From Trichopria drosophilae (lineage: Eukaryota; Arthropoda; Insecta; Hymenoptera; Diapriidae): a DNA stretch of 64,000 nt. The notes below the pieces were generated by a model. It did not search any database, had not been told where the DNA came from, and was given only the letters and a program-made list of their open reading frames with translations. The position numbers were made by a program, and so were the translations under genes. The DNA lies in the NCBI GenBank assembly GCA_030407085.1, contig JAQOWT010000010.1, positions 1-64,000 on the forward strand, written 5' to 3'. Shown here piece after piece: positions 22,321 to 34,520 of this stretch (position 1 is the stretch's first letter; the number at the start of each line of letters is the position of its first letter).

Positions 22321-22609
22321 TCTGTGGGCGTAAGAGGGACTTCAAAAAGGTGATAAAATCATAAAAATTTATGAGGCAACAGCTTATTTTTGAAATAACT
22401 TTGCAAAACGCCGTTTTAAAACGACTTATCCTCACCCTTTCGAGTATTAATTCATGAAGAGTTTTGGACAAAATACAGTTAGATGTAAAATTTCATAATT
22501 TTCTATATATTCCCAGCAATCGAGATTGGATAGGATTTGATTGAGAATTTTAGTTCATTTTGAATTCATACTTTGACTACGTAAATATGTATTCAAATGG
22601 ATTGAATTC

Positions 22610-22745
22610 CGAAGAAAGAAATCCATCTGTATTCAATTTTACGAATACAATCGGAAGCTTAATTTGCCGAATTAAATTTCAGAAAAAGTAATCCATCTGT
22701 ATTCAATTTTACGAACACAATTACGAATACAATCGGAAGCAGTAT
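22610..22745 (+). repeat. Short imperfect tandem duplication
   Basis: AATCCATCTGTATTCAATTT followed by ACGAA and TACAATCGGAAGC occurs twice, near 22620 and 22690. It resembles the ATTCATTTGGATTC-type sequence in the 1-5648 foldback (near 1190-1410), so it may be a decayed relative. Confidence 0.4.
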
Positions 22746-22934
22746 AAGAATACAAATAAAAACAGATATATATATCTATACAACTCTATCCAAATTCGAT
22801 TACTGGGTTGCTAGTTATAAACAATCACTCTTTACGCATAATGTGACAAAATTTTACTATAATTAAGGGCTACTCGTATATAGAAATCTTTACATCTTAG
22901 TGCTATAAAAAAATTAAGACTGTTTCTATCTTTC

Positions 22935-23515
22935 TTAACCCATTAACGCCCAAGAGGAAACAAATTTCACCAAGATTTTCGGAATATTTCTTGACATTAA
23001 AAACCAATTCAAAAAATTGTAGACGAAACATTTTCGACGTAAAATTGATCGATCTATCCGAATCTGCTGTTAAAAAATCAATCGAGCCCATTCCAAAAAA
23101 GTTTTTTCACTGACAAATATTTTTTATTCGGCCTTTTCTCATTGGAAACGGTTAGGGAGATCACTGATCGGTGAAAATATCGTGTCCTTAGTCCTTTAGC
23201 TATAAAATGTGCATGATAACATTTTGAAAATAAAGTAGAAAACTGACAAAATGGCGGCTCAAACACGAAAAGAACTGCGAAAAGCACCTGCGTTTTTTAT
23301 TCGAAAATGATAGGCTTTCGAAAAAATGTCGTTGAACAAAAAGACCTTAGAATTGATCAAAGAATACGCTCAAATTTTTTCAGAATTTTTAAAACACTTT
23401 TCTTCATTTTCAACATTGCAAAATTTTAAAAAAGTATGCAAAGTCATAGAAAAATTTCGAGTTTTTTTAACTGAAAATTACATTGCTATTTCAGTATTTT
23501 TGTTTATTCGCGAAT
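22935..23515. repeat. Half copy of the TTAACCCATTAA palindrome family
   Basis: Begins CTTAACCCATTAACGCCCAA and runs through CAAAATGGCGGCTCAAACAC and a TTGAACAAAAAGACCTTAGA stretch that match the left arm of 14104-15516. The opposite arm is missing. ORFs at 23078-23517 are non-coding by context. Confidence 0.55.
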
Positions 23516-24296
23516 AAAAGCGTTTAAAAAAAATGTCAAAACAAATATTTTATCAATTTCTTTTAACCAGGTACATTGATTGTGGTCGCAATAGGTAATT
23601 GCTGTTTTAATAAAATAACGCAAACTGGGCGTAATCGAGGAATATTAAGTAAAATGAAACATGCAAACGAATGTTTTTGTAAAAACTTTAATAAGATCGT
23701 TTTCTATGATATACAATGAATTACAGTATTGTAAAATATTTATTATCTTTAAAAAATTATGATGTTGGGCAAAAATTCCCGAAATATTAAATAAATCCAT
23801 TTTCCTAATCTTTTCGAAACGAAAACAGATGTATATTTCTATTAAATTGTTAAAACCAAAAATAAACGTTTATCGGCCAAGTTATTCATAAAACTTTATA
23901 TATTATTATATTTTTGTTATTAAGTACATTTACTCATTTAAGAAATAATTTATATTATATTTGTATGTTATTTTCCTAAGCAGTTGAAATAAAAAGTAAA
24001 AAGTTTGATTTCCTTCGATAAGTCTGCTGAAAAATTATGCACGTCACGATTTTAAGGGTTCATATATACATCCTACTTTGAGACAAATGTCATACCGTAG
24101 GTGTGCCATCAATTTTTGTCAACTTTTACCGAGCTTAAAAGTAAACAAATCTGTGAAATTACTCTTACATGAGTTGCTTTCGATGTTCAAATATAGAAAA
24201 AGTCATCGAAGCTTTATTAGGTTTGATGATTGGTAGAAGACTTTTTTAAATAGACATAGCGAATACTGCTATATTTCGGATTTACGAAGAAATAAT
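23516..24296. other. AT-rich stretch, nothing recognised
   Basis: No exon, RNA gene or clear repeat could be supported between the half MITE and the next foldback. Confidence 0.4.
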
Positions 24297-26200
24297 TAAC
24301 CTTTTAAGTTCCAAATGTGTAAAATTTGCACACGGATTTCAGCATCATTTTATTAATACGACAAACATTTTTCAAAAATGGAAACATCCATATCCGACTA
24401 GTTTACAGATCGCTTTTTCGATTGGCGCTACTGAAACTTTCAAGAAATGACGTTGACCACATTTTTTTACAAAAATTTTTTAAAAGCAAACGCGATTTTT
24501 CAATCACATTTTTAACTTTGATACCGATTTCAGATCACCTTCTAAATCTATCACAAACGTGTTCCCGATTGTTTTACTTCAAAATTTTACATGAACATAT
24601 TATTATTTATTTCGTTTTTCATTTCAAAATGGCATAAACATTTCTTTGTAGTAAAATCGTATAAATAAGTTGTTACGAGTTTTGCATTATTTATTTTGAT
24701 TTACGGTAGCAGTAATATCCCATAAAATCAAATTTCAAGATAGCGAATGGTATGTGTCCATTAGAAATATGTGTATTACTTGGACCCAGACAATAGGTCT
24801 GGCGAAGTATTGAATTTGGTCAGTTCCCGCCAAAAAATTACCCTATAGTTTTTCATCAAATGTCGATGTTTCAGGCCCTAAGGAACCCAAAGCAACAATA
24901 AAAAAATTGGTGTCCGTTAGGTTGTACGTCCGTCCGTCCGTCCGTGCGTGGGCAAAATGTTGTATACGCGATATCTCGCGACAAAATGGAAACCGAAGTA
25001 ATTCAATTTTAATATAGGGTGAATATGCCAATGAATGGACGGCTACCAATGAATGGACGATTTTCTACATTTTTCTATTTCTTATGAATGTATGATGCAC
25101 AAAATGCAACTAAATACATATTTTTATGTTCTTTGAACATTCAAAACAATATTTACAGTACTATTGATCTTCCAGTGTTTATTATTTTGTAAAATCAAAG
25201 CAAAGTTTTAAAGCCATCCAAAACTGGTACTGAAAACGTTCCATTTGATTTAACCCGTCTATTCATTGGGGTTTAGCGGATTTTTTTACAAACGTATGAA
25301 GAGGAGGTTAATAATTAAATAAAATCAAAGGTTGAACTACACGGTCATGAAGAGCAGAGTCTAACGATTCTAATGGTGGTATCATAATTAAATTTTCGTA
25401 AAAGAATTCAAAAGTTACAATCGATCAAAGTGTGAAAAATGCTTAACCGTCCATTCATTGGCCCTATTTAAGGAACAAGATATTGTTACAATATATGTAT
25501 AGAAACTACTCGAACCTAACGATGCTAGAACTACCCTCTGCCGCCTTCTTTCCTGGCAGTGTTAAAAAGGGAATATTCCCGGAAGCATCAGCCTTTCGTC
25601 AGGGAACTGCAATACGAATTTATCCAAAATTGTAGGCCCCCGGGTCGAAGGCATCTAGTTTCGAGTTCTATTACAACCAAAATAGTTGTGAAACTTTGCT
25701 AATTAACAATCTATGGGATATTACTGCTTCCATAAATCAAAATAGGCCATAAAAAAACTCGTAATAACTTATTTGTACGATTTTACTACAAAGAAAACCT
25801 TGCAGATTCAAAATAATACCAAATTCAAAAATTTCAAAAATTTTCAAACTTCAGACGCCATTTTGAAATGAAAAACAAAATAAATGAAAATACGTGAATA
25901 TATAATTTTGAAGTAAAACAGTCGGGAACACGTTTCTGATAAGTTATAAGAAGATCTGAAACCGGTATTGTAGTTAAAAATTCATTTACACAAAAAAAGG
26001 TGCCTAAAAGATCGCGTTTTTTTCAATATTTTTGTAAAAAAATGTGGTAAACGTCATTTCTCGAAAATTGCAGTAGCGACAATCGAAAGAGCGACATCAA
26101 GACTTCTCGAATATAGATGTTTCCATTTTTAAACAAATTTTATTGTATAATTAAAACGATGCTGAAATCTGCGTACAAATTATGCAATAAGGGTTAATGA
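24297..26200. repeat. Foldback element with about 430 bp arms
   Basis: The left arm 24297-24720 is inverted at 25720-26200. Pairs include GATTTCAGCATC with GATGCTGAAATC, GTGTTCCCGA with TCGGGAACAC and CAGTAATATCCC with GGGATATTACTG. Inner inverted pieces share CCAATGAATGGACG (25030-25060) and CGTCCATTCATTGG (25445-25465). A tetranucleotide (GTCC) run lies near 24927-24945. The termini are TTAACC-like on both sides. Short ORFs within are not protein-like. Confidence 0.65.
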
Positions 26201-26489
26201 ACCAATTTGAATAAATCTTAAGTAAGACAGTAAATCCATTATTACTCGAAAAATTTGTTAAGTAAATACTGAAAACATCCGACATTCCTCTTCAAGCACT
26301 GGCTGCAGGGTATTATCCGGGGCATCCGGGCATATAGTCTACCTGTGCCCAAATTGAGATTGTAAAATGCGTGTTAATCTATAGAAGGCATCTCTAGTAA
26401 TTCATACATGAACATATTAGACCCTTTCCAATATAGGCAATACTGTCTGGAACAGTTCTGAGACCCGATTTTTAATCCCGAGAGATAAG

Positions 26490-27170
26490 TTAATGATATA
26501 TTATATGCACATTATGGGCTGTGTCTAGACATTTAAAATCTGCCCATGATTGCACTTGAAATGGATGAGAATGTAAACTTTGTGTTAGCAAATAGAACGT
26601 ATTTATTATATAGTTGGGAAATCCATTTCCGCTACCTCTGAAGTTTCTTCTAAGGTCAGTATGATGCAATATTGTTGAGGATATACAAAGAAATATTCTC
26701 TCATTAAAAAATTTGAAGAAGCTTCGAGGATGATCGCTTCTAGGTCTCGAAATTTTAGTTAATTCATCAATTACAACCTGTATTCCATCTTTAGTCTTTA
26801 TCATATTATAAAGCTTTATTATTGCCAACGATTGGATACGAAGGTCCGAAACTAATGCTAATGACCTAGTCACTTTGTGATTATAATGATGACAATTTTT
26901 GAAGATCTAATATGCCTCTAAAGGACTTCAAGATTCTAACTCCGCTTCTACATCCCAAACCGTTTGATATTTGGGCACTGTAGGTTCCATTTCGAATATG
27001 CCCTTGACAAATTTATTTAAAAGAGAACTTCTTGAGAATTCATTATAGTTTATTAATGAAATTGCTGCTTCAAAAATTTACGTTAGCATAGCTCCATCAT
27101 GAAATCTTTTTGTTAGGTAGTTTAAAACGATTAATTCTTTGGTTAAAAATGGAACATGTCCCACTGAAAT
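26490..27170 (-). pseudogene. Degenerate tyrosine-recombinase gene fragment (DIRS-like)
   Basis: On the minus strand one frame reads LTKELIVLNYLTKRFHDGAM, KFVKGIFEMEPTVPKYQTVW, then SLALVSDLRIQSLAIIKL and DELTKISRP, broken by at least three stops. This parallels the DIRS recombinase at 42508-43497 (KIVLDFL region, LLALATGHRIQTLSLIKIEN, IKTSGPTRKQP) in order and spacing. The first catalytic arginine falls in the LRIQSL motif. The last 127 codons are still open (26490-26873). The later His/Trp/Tyr box is not present. Tyrosine recombinases join DIRS DNA circles into the genome; this copy cannot. Confidence 0.6.
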
Positions 27171-27889
27171 GCAGAATTTCCACTAATATTTGAGCACTGC
27201 ATCGTATTATTTCAGCGCACTTTTTATGATAGAATTTAGCATAATATCTACTAGCTGTATGTCCTCGCTCGCTAACGCTCGCTCGGAGTGTGACCGGTTC
27301 GGTGTTTTTCTATTATAATGGATGTGAATATTTTCAAATTGATAAATATAATTCAAGAATTTTTACATTATGAATTCTGATGGACAATAATCTACGAAGC
27401 ACGTGACCATGGAGTGTTCCAGATTATCGAGAGTCTTATTGAACAATTCCATATATAGCGTTTGGCGTTTCTTATAGTCAACGAATATAGACGTTACACT
27501 ATATTCGTTGTTAGAGTGTCGATTTTCGAAGTTTAATATGTGCTCCTTGTTTACGTGAAATGAACACGTGCATCTGTCCGAGCACCTCAAAATTAACATT
27601 GTTTTTGTTACAGTAAAATTCTTTTTTTACAAAAAAAAATATACAAGGGTGTAAAATTGTTTTCTACGAATGTGCGTGTTGTGGCCCGAGCCGAAGGCGA
27701 GCTATCCGATTATAAACATGGAAGTAAAATATGATAATTCAAAATATCGCATATGTTTCAAAAATAAATTTGTCGATTTCCCATATCACTGCATAGGTAT
27801 CGACATGCCACATTCTTTTTTTATGTGATAATATCACCAGGAGCATACATCACAGATTTGGAGGAAGTATTGAATTTTTAGTTGAAATG

Positions 27890-28175
27890 AATTGCATGGT
27901 GGCGATACTAATACCAATTACATATTGAAGATTTCTATTGAAATGATATTTTTAAAAAAATATAGTTTTGGTGGCGATTTGTCAGCCAATTCATATGAGG
28001 ATGGCGGTGATTCAGCCAATGATAACCAATTAATGGCATGTTATTAGTCATTTTGTTGCTATTATTTTATTCCATTGAAGTAAAAATGTATTTGTGGTAT
28101 AATAAATGACATGATGTTGGCGACTCAGCAGCCAGTTAATGCCAATTTTTATAGTTGAAATAATTTAACTGGATT
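27890..28175 (+). repeat. Degenerate repeats of a GGCGA...CAGCCAAT motif
   Basis: Similar phrases recur at 60-110 base spacing: GGCGATACTAATACCAATTA, GGCGATTTGTCAGCCAATTC, GGCGGTGATTCAGCCAATGA and GGCGACTCAGCAGCCAGTTA. The same set appears inverted in the right arm (about 61630-61910). Confidence 0.5.
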
Positions 28176-28309
28176 GCTATTGGTCACTTTTTTATCTATT
28201 TCGAATAAATTGAACTCAAGAAATTACACATGGTAACGATCAAAGCATTAAATAAAATATCGTTGAAAAATTTTTTTTTTAAATTAATGGAGCTCGTGAA
28301 AAATCGCTA

Positions 28310-28605
28310 AATAGTGTCATTTTTTACAAAAAATTTAAAAATTTAAATTTTTCAGTTTAAACAAAATTTTTTGATTCTTTGGGTCATTCTCTGCAAGAAT
28401 TGTCTCTTTTGAATTTTTCCTGAAATGCGTATTTTCGGATATAAAAATTGCCAAGCTATTAAAAATGACATTTTTTTGGAAATTTTACGAAAAATTCACA
28501 AGAGACATTTCTTATACAGAATGACCCAAAGAATCTAACAAAATTTTGTTTCGACCCAAAAATTTAAATTTTTTAATTTTTTGCTATTTTACATGCTTTC
28601 CTTTA
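28310..28605. repeat. Hairpin MITE inside the left arm
   Basis: GATTCTTTGGGTCATTCT near 28372 pairs with AGAATGACCCAAAGAATC near 28520, flanked by AATTTAAATTTTT-type arms and inner GAGACA boxes. The right arm has the same hairpin at about 61215-61510. Confidence 0.7.
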
Positions 28606-29282
28606 AATTATGTGTTCAAGGAAATTTTACATTTTTTTTTCGTAATTTCATTATATCATAATATTTGGACGTATTTGAGCCTAATATAAAAATATTTCAT
28701 GAGAATACGTGATCTTTATACAATTGTACAATATAGGGATTTTTTTCATAAATTGCAAAAAATTCTGTAAAAATTTGTTTTTCATTCATTAGAAGACGTG
28801 CATTAGTTCCATATATATCATTTTTCGAAAATTAAAACTTCCTTTTCATCTATATAGAAAATTTGTACGCATATAGTACTTCCCGGTTCTAAGGCACACA
28901 AAGACACGGTTAAATTGTGTGCAGGCGTGTTCGTGCGTGCGTGTGCGTGCACGTGCATGTGTATCTCTGGGTGTTAATTAATAATTGAGTGATAATATTT
29001 GTAATGTTTGCAATATTTGTTGACATGTTTTGGCATTAAATTACAATAGCTGTTTACAATTCGCATTTATGAATTCAGTGAATATTGTATTTCGTAGTTA
29101 TCGGTTATTACTGGTTAAATTAACAACAAAATTAATATGGGGCAACAACAGGCAAAAGAGGTAATTTTTGCAGTTATTTTTAAGGGGAGGGACCGGTAAA
29201 ATTTTGGCACCTAGGACTTTAATATGTATGACATTATTATTTATGGGGTTATATTAAAATACAGCTATAATTTTTTTCGTGA

Positions 29283-29350
29283 ATAGTATATTACGATACA
29301 AGTGCGCGAAGTAGGTGATTTGCAAAGTCACCTGCGGTGCACGTGTATCG
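29283..29350. repeat. Hairpin with CACGTG/GCGCGA boxes
   Basis: TAGTATATTACGATACAAGTG pairs with CACGTGTATCGTATACTA, closing on GGTGATTTGCAAAGTCACC. In the right arm (about 60358-60450) the loop is longer by about 20 bases, so the left copy seems to have lost its centre. Confidence 0.55.
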
Positions 29351-30706
29351 TATACTATTTTTTTTTACTCCGTGAGAGAAATTTTTCGCGCACTGATTTG
29401 AGTGTGTGAAGTACTGCGCGCGGGGGAAACGGGGCAAAGTGATGAATATCAAATATTTCCGATTGGTTGTAAAATATTATATGTGACTTCTCTATAATTC
29501 AGTTCAATATAATGCCATCTCGGTTAAAATTCAATATAATGTTATCTCAAAAGTAACCCAGGTCGAGCTGAAATATCGAGTTTACACTGCAAAAACTGGA
29601 CCAAGTTCGTGTTTTACAATAAAACACTTACGTGTTTCATGTCTGTTAAAACATCAATTGTGTTTCACTATAAAATGGATGATTTTTGTTGTGTCTCAAT
29701 GTAAGACGTTTGTGTTTCAGTGCATTTCTACAAATAGTTACATTACAGTACAGTTCTGAAAAGCAGGAATCCTATGGAAGGGATGAATTCGTAGAAAATG
29801 ACGTGAAATACATGACCTGAAATTTCAGAAGGAAGTCAATTAATATAATAGAAGATGTATTGCAATTTGAATTTGGATGCTAGATGTTCGAATGTTTGTA
29901 ACCGCGAAATGACAGATTAATGATAGACGTGAAAGAAGGAAGACGTAAACTGAATTGTATCGATTCTATTTTAAATAAATATTTTAAAAGTAATTTGCAG
30001 GTCTATTGTGTGGATTGCGGCAATATTAATATTTTAATTAAATTTAAAGAGCCATAACATGATATGCACTTTTAAACACATTATTTATAACTTTTAATGA
30101 TATTCTAATGATATTCCAATCCATAATAAAATTTAATAATCCATAATAAAGTTTATTCGAAACTTTAAAAAACTTTAGGATGCCTAATTAGAAAGAGCGA
30201 TTTTTAGTCAATAAGAAATAGCTAAAATTTAAAAAAAAATATGAACTCTGTCGATGAGAAACATTGTTTATATTTTGAATTACGTAAAATACACTACAGA
30301 ACTTTTACTTTCTAAAAAATATGGATGTACTCGTCCAAGCCCCACTTTTAGAGTTTTGATGAACCGTATTCTATTTTTTTATATTCGTTCCCTCTCTCTA
30401 GTAATTTTCACTCACTTTTATTTACAAAATTTTTCAATTACAAATTGCTAGAATGCACATAGACTTTATGCTAATCTCTGCAGTTGCATGATTATTGTTT
30501 TGAGATTTGAAACCGACTTCATTTGTTCGCTGTTTCGGTTTGGACGAAAATAGCAAAAAAATATATTTGTATTAATTAAAATTGTTTTTGTAATCAAGTT
30601 AAAATCTAAATTCATACATAATTTGTCATTTTACTAATATATAGTAAATTCTTCCATTTATTTAGTCATGACTCGTGCTACATTCGAGTAGTACAAATAA
30701 CTATCT

Positions 30707-31517
30707 TGTTGCGAATTAACACTGCAATAACTATATGTATGATTATTGTAATGGTACTGGGTGTAGGTTTTCTGCGGTTTTCCTACACCATTGCACACCG
30801 AATGGGGTACCATGCGGAAATCGGCCGCAGCCGTGCGGAGAGACAAAGTCGGTAATGGCGAAATCTGTCTAAGTCAGTAAGAAAATACGGGTTTAAATTA
30901 TTACCATGTCCGAATTCCACCATTTTAACAATTGACGGTTTGGAATCCTAGACAACGGATATTCAATTGTTCTTGTTTGGTGGCGTGGTGGAGATCAGAT
31001 CACTTTTCGCATCGGCCGCGATAACAAAAAATATAATTATTAGCAAAACGATCCGCGTCGGACGACCGAAACTTCTCTTCGCCGTAATCAGTTCGATTTC
31101 GGGTTGGAGTGGATTGTTCCAGGTAGTAAGGTCGCGGATTTGGACGAGAGTGTGTCTGAACATCGGTACCCGGCTCTATAATTCCGCCAAACGACCGAAG
31201 TCAAAGGCTGGTGGTCGCCCACCCTCAAGAAAGCTCTGCGACGGTCCTTGCCGGTTTTTGCGGGTACGAGAGGTCGCCCTCTCAATCGGTTTTGGTGGAA
31301 TTCAATTTGTGTTCGAGAGTTGTGTCAGTCTTTTATTGTTTTCCAAGTCGTACATCCATAATTTTGCTCGGTCGTCCCGCGTAAGTTTCAGCGTATCGGA
31401 TATCGCCATAAACGATTTTGTCGCTCCGTTTCTAAAACAATAAAGAAATTATCCTGAACCGTGCAACTGAGTGTTTTATTGGTGTGTCATTCCCTGTTTT
31501 CACTTGATTTCGAAACA
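30707..31517 (+). repeat. 5' LTR of the BEL/Pao element
   Basis: 811 bp, beginning TGTTGCGAATT and ending CGAAACA. It holds a TATA-like CTCTATAATT near 31172 and an AATAAA signal near 31439-31444, giving plausible U3, R and U5 parts. It differs from the 3' LTR at about seven substitutions and no indels. ORFs across it are not genes. Confidence 0.95.
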
Positions 31518-31522
31518 TTTAA

Positions 31523-31540
31523 TGGTGCCGAAACCCGGGA
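31523..31540 (+). promoter_or_regulatory. Primer-binding site (tRNA-Phe type)
   Basis: TGGTGCCGAAACCCGGGA is the complement of a tRNA ending TTTCGGCACCA with a TCCCGGG T-arm, as in eukaryotic tRNA-Phe. It lies five bases after the LTR. Confidence 0.75.
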
Positions 31541-31642
31541 CCATTCGTCCGGGTTAAGTGAAATCAGGGTTGCAGTGCGTTGTGAAGTTGTGAAGAAACC
31601 ACGTTGCAGTCGGTAACAAATTCAGGTTAATTCATCGTCATA

Positions 31643-33764
31643 ATGGCCGGTTCGATGTCAGCCCGAAGATGTGGTCGACCTAGAAAGCGACAGGCAGAGG
31701 AGGTTATAGTGCAAGAGACGAGGGCGAAGAGGGTGAGAAAGACGCGAGAACAACAACTGCGTCCTGCAGCAAAAAGGAAGGAAAATGGAGCACCTAGACC
31801 GAATTCAATCATCTCGACAACCGTTGGTACCCAAGTTAACCTTCAAAATCTGTCATCGGATTCTACTAGAATGCAAGACGAAGGTCGATGTATCGAAATA
31901 GGAAATGAGCATCAGGAAGAATTCGCTGTGACAGGCCAGAGGTTAGAATGCCAACCCGTAGAAACGAGGTCCCAACCATCATCCCGAAGTCACCCAGAAG
32001 AGACGGGGACACGATCATCGTCTGAATGTCGACCGCGAGAAGCGACAACGCAACCATCGTCATCCTCAGATGCCGACAACGTCGGGGTCATCCCAGAGCG
32101 AGGCGTCGAGAGTCAAGTTCGACAGATCGAGGACGCTGGCGGTAACCAAGGTAACCAAAGCAATCAAACAAACAGTGTTCTCCGCGTTCCTTCCGAAGTC
32201 GCTTCCGAATTTAATGAGGATCAAAATAACCTTCACGCTAATCTTTTGCAAAATCGATTCGATATATTTAATTTCGAAAATCGGGACGAAATTGTTCGCG
32301 AAATAGAAGACGGCCGCGATCTTTTACGCCGAGAATCGGAACGACTTGATAGGTTAGAGAGATTATTGATGCATCACGCCTACTCTAACCCTCGTTCTCC
32401 GCGTCGCTCTGTCAGTTCGAATTTTAATAGAAACGGTTCGCAAGACGATTGTCAGTCAATTCCTGGTAATGTCGGTAATCAGCATGACCGTATACCGTCT
32501 GTATCTTCGCGTATTCTTGATAATAATTACTGACGTATAAATTCCCTTAAAGGTTATGAGCGTGATGATATGCCGCGAGAAAATACACGTACTTCACGAC
32601 TATTTAGTTTGGAAAATGACTCGTGTCGTCTTGTAAATCGAATGATCGCCACTCCATTGCCAAAATTCAATGGCAACCCCGCTGATTGGTTGTCCTTTAA
32701 GCAGGCCTACGAGTTGTCCACCGAGCTCGGAAATTATTCAGATCGCGAAAATGTCGCTCGTTTACAGGGTGCGTTGATTGGCGACGCTAAAGCAGCAATA
32801 GGCTGCGTAATGATAGGAAGTACTAATGCGACGGATATTATGAACTTATTAAAAATTCGTTTCGTCGTGCGTGCGACCACGGTCGGTCGTGCAAGATGTC
32901 GTGAACGAACTAAAGAAACTTCCGAAGTTAGATTCCCCCGGTTCCGACATTGTCACCTTTGCCACTAAGGTTAAAAGTGGAATAATCGCGATGCAGTCAT
33001 TGAAGCATGTCGGATATTTGCATAGCCCCGAATTATTATGTGAACTTTTCGATAAAATCCCATCTACTTTGAAATATTCTTTTAACCGATATCTCAAAAA
33101 TGTAGAAGAGTCTGAACCCCGGTTAGTTTCTCTTGCCAATTTTTTATACGATGAAGCAGAATTGTCGTGCAACGCGGGCATAAATGTAGTGTCAAAATCG
33201 AGCGATGAAACTCGTAAAACTCGTGATGATTTCCGTCAACAACGAGATAGATTTCGAAAACCTCGCGAAGAATCACGTTTTCCCTATAACCTCAAAAAAC
33301 CGCTCCAAGCCGTGTACGCGACTGCCGTTCGCGACAATTCCGATTTAGTAGCTATGCCAAATAATTCCTATAAAAATCAAATAATTAGTTGCCATTATTG
33401 CGGTAGGAGAGAACATGTAATTTTCGATTGTAAATCCTTCGCAGACCTTTCAATTAACGATCGTTGGTCATGGGCGCGTTCCGAAAGGCGTTGTTTTTGT
33501 TGTTTTTCAAATGCGCATGGTTTGCCGGACTGTAATTCCAAGCGTCCGTGCGGGGTAAACAATTGTAATAATTTCCATCATCGAAAATTGCATGATAACA
33601 GTGATACATATAGGCGTTTTAACCTAGCGAAGGAAAATATTGCGCAGAAATCTAAAAAAGAAATGGGTTTGCGACCAGATAATCAGTTCAACGTTAATAA
33701 ACAACCCTCGCGTTCGCAAAATGAAAACGTTCAAATCCGTCAAAATAACCGAGCGGTTTTATGA
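31643..33764 (+). pseudogene. gag: Gag region of the BEL/Pao element
   Basis: The ATG at 31643 opens a frame with a basic N-terminus containing an AT-hook-like CGRPRKRQ, a Ser/Gln-rich low-complexity part and a helical segment. An in-frame TGA at 32531-32533 interrupts it (probably CGA originally). The frame resumes with PLPKFNGNPADWLSFKQAY, the hallmark of the BEL/Pao Gag (DUF1759), then shifts frame near 32850-32880. The last part (32871-33764) carries Cys/His motifs CHYCGRREHVIFDC and CFCCFSNAHGLPDC followed by a CGVNNCNNFHH knuckle, as in DUF1758-linked Pao Gags. It ends at TGA 33762-33764, in frame with the protease. Confidence 0.85.
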
Positions 33765-34520
33765 CTAGCCGAAGGTCGTGTACTGTTAAAAATACTCCCC
33801 GTCACGTTGCACGGACCGGTATGGAAGTTAGAAACGTTTGCGTTGATAGATGACGGGTCAACAATTACATTGATAAACTCGAGAATCGCCCATCAACTTG
33901 GGTTACGGGGAAATCGCGTCGATCTGTCGCTAAAAGGCATTTCTGCAAAAGGATTATTAACGACGAGAAGCGAGAAAGTTTCCGTGGCAATATCGGGATC
34001 CCTGGAACCGGTGGTAACTTATACATTATCGGATGTTCATACGATCCCTAACCTTGATTTGCCGGTACAGTCCCTTGACAAGTACACGATCGATCGAATC
34101 CCACACATTCGTGACGTAGAAGTTAAACCGTACGTTGACGCGAAACCAAAAATTCTCATCGGACAAGATAATGCCGAAATTATCTTGTCTCACGAATCTC
34201 GCGGTGCGGGTGGTGGATTGCCGCTGGTTTCCAAGACTCCGTTAGGTTGGGTCGTACAGGGTAGCGACTCCCAAAAGGTTTCGTCGAATAATCGGTACAG
34301 CCTTTGTGCGATACGTAGGGATGAGTCCCAGGGAAATACGGGGGGAGCGTTTTTACACGATGACCCGTTGCACAACCTCGTACGGGATTATTTTGGCATT
34401 GACTCGTTAGGGATAGGAACCACGGAAAGAGTGACTCCCAGCGAAAAACGCGCGATCAAGGTTTTGGAGTCCACGACACGTAAAATCGGTGATTCGTGGG
34501 AAACTGGCTTGTTGTGGTGA
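33765..34520 (+). pseudogene. pro: Protease region of BEL/Pao Pol
   Basis: In the same frame as the end of Gag, after TGA CTA G, the sequence VLLKILPVTLHGPVWKLETF leads to ALIDDGSTITLI, the aspartic-protease active site of Pao peptidases, and later ILIGQDNAEI and TPLGWVVQG typical of the region before RT. It ends with a TGA at 34518-34520 where a tryptophan or other residue is expected (LLW then KE), again in frame with what follows. Confidence 0.85.

Larger units (their letters stand above)
26262..30706. repeat. Left arm of the giant inverted repeat (outer part)
   Basis: This segment matches the reverse complement of the right side of the window: 26262-26806 with about 63448-64000, and 27553-30706 with about 59012-62258. 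Identity is high, with rare substitutions and a few small indels. Between these two blocks, 26807-27552 is replaced in the right arm by unrelated sequence (62259-63447). The arm continues after the inserted BEL/Pao element at 38917-39485. The match runs to the last base of the window, so the full length is unknown. Confidence 0.9.

Noticed and set aside
24843..25049. Minus-strand ORF around the (GTCC) run as a gene
   Set aside because: It lies inside a foldback element and owes its open frame to a tetranucleotide repeat.
30967..31443. 158-residue ORF in the BEL/Pao 5' LTR
   Set aside because: It lies in LTR sequence, is broken by a substitution in the 3' LTR copy (ends at 38638), and has no domain.
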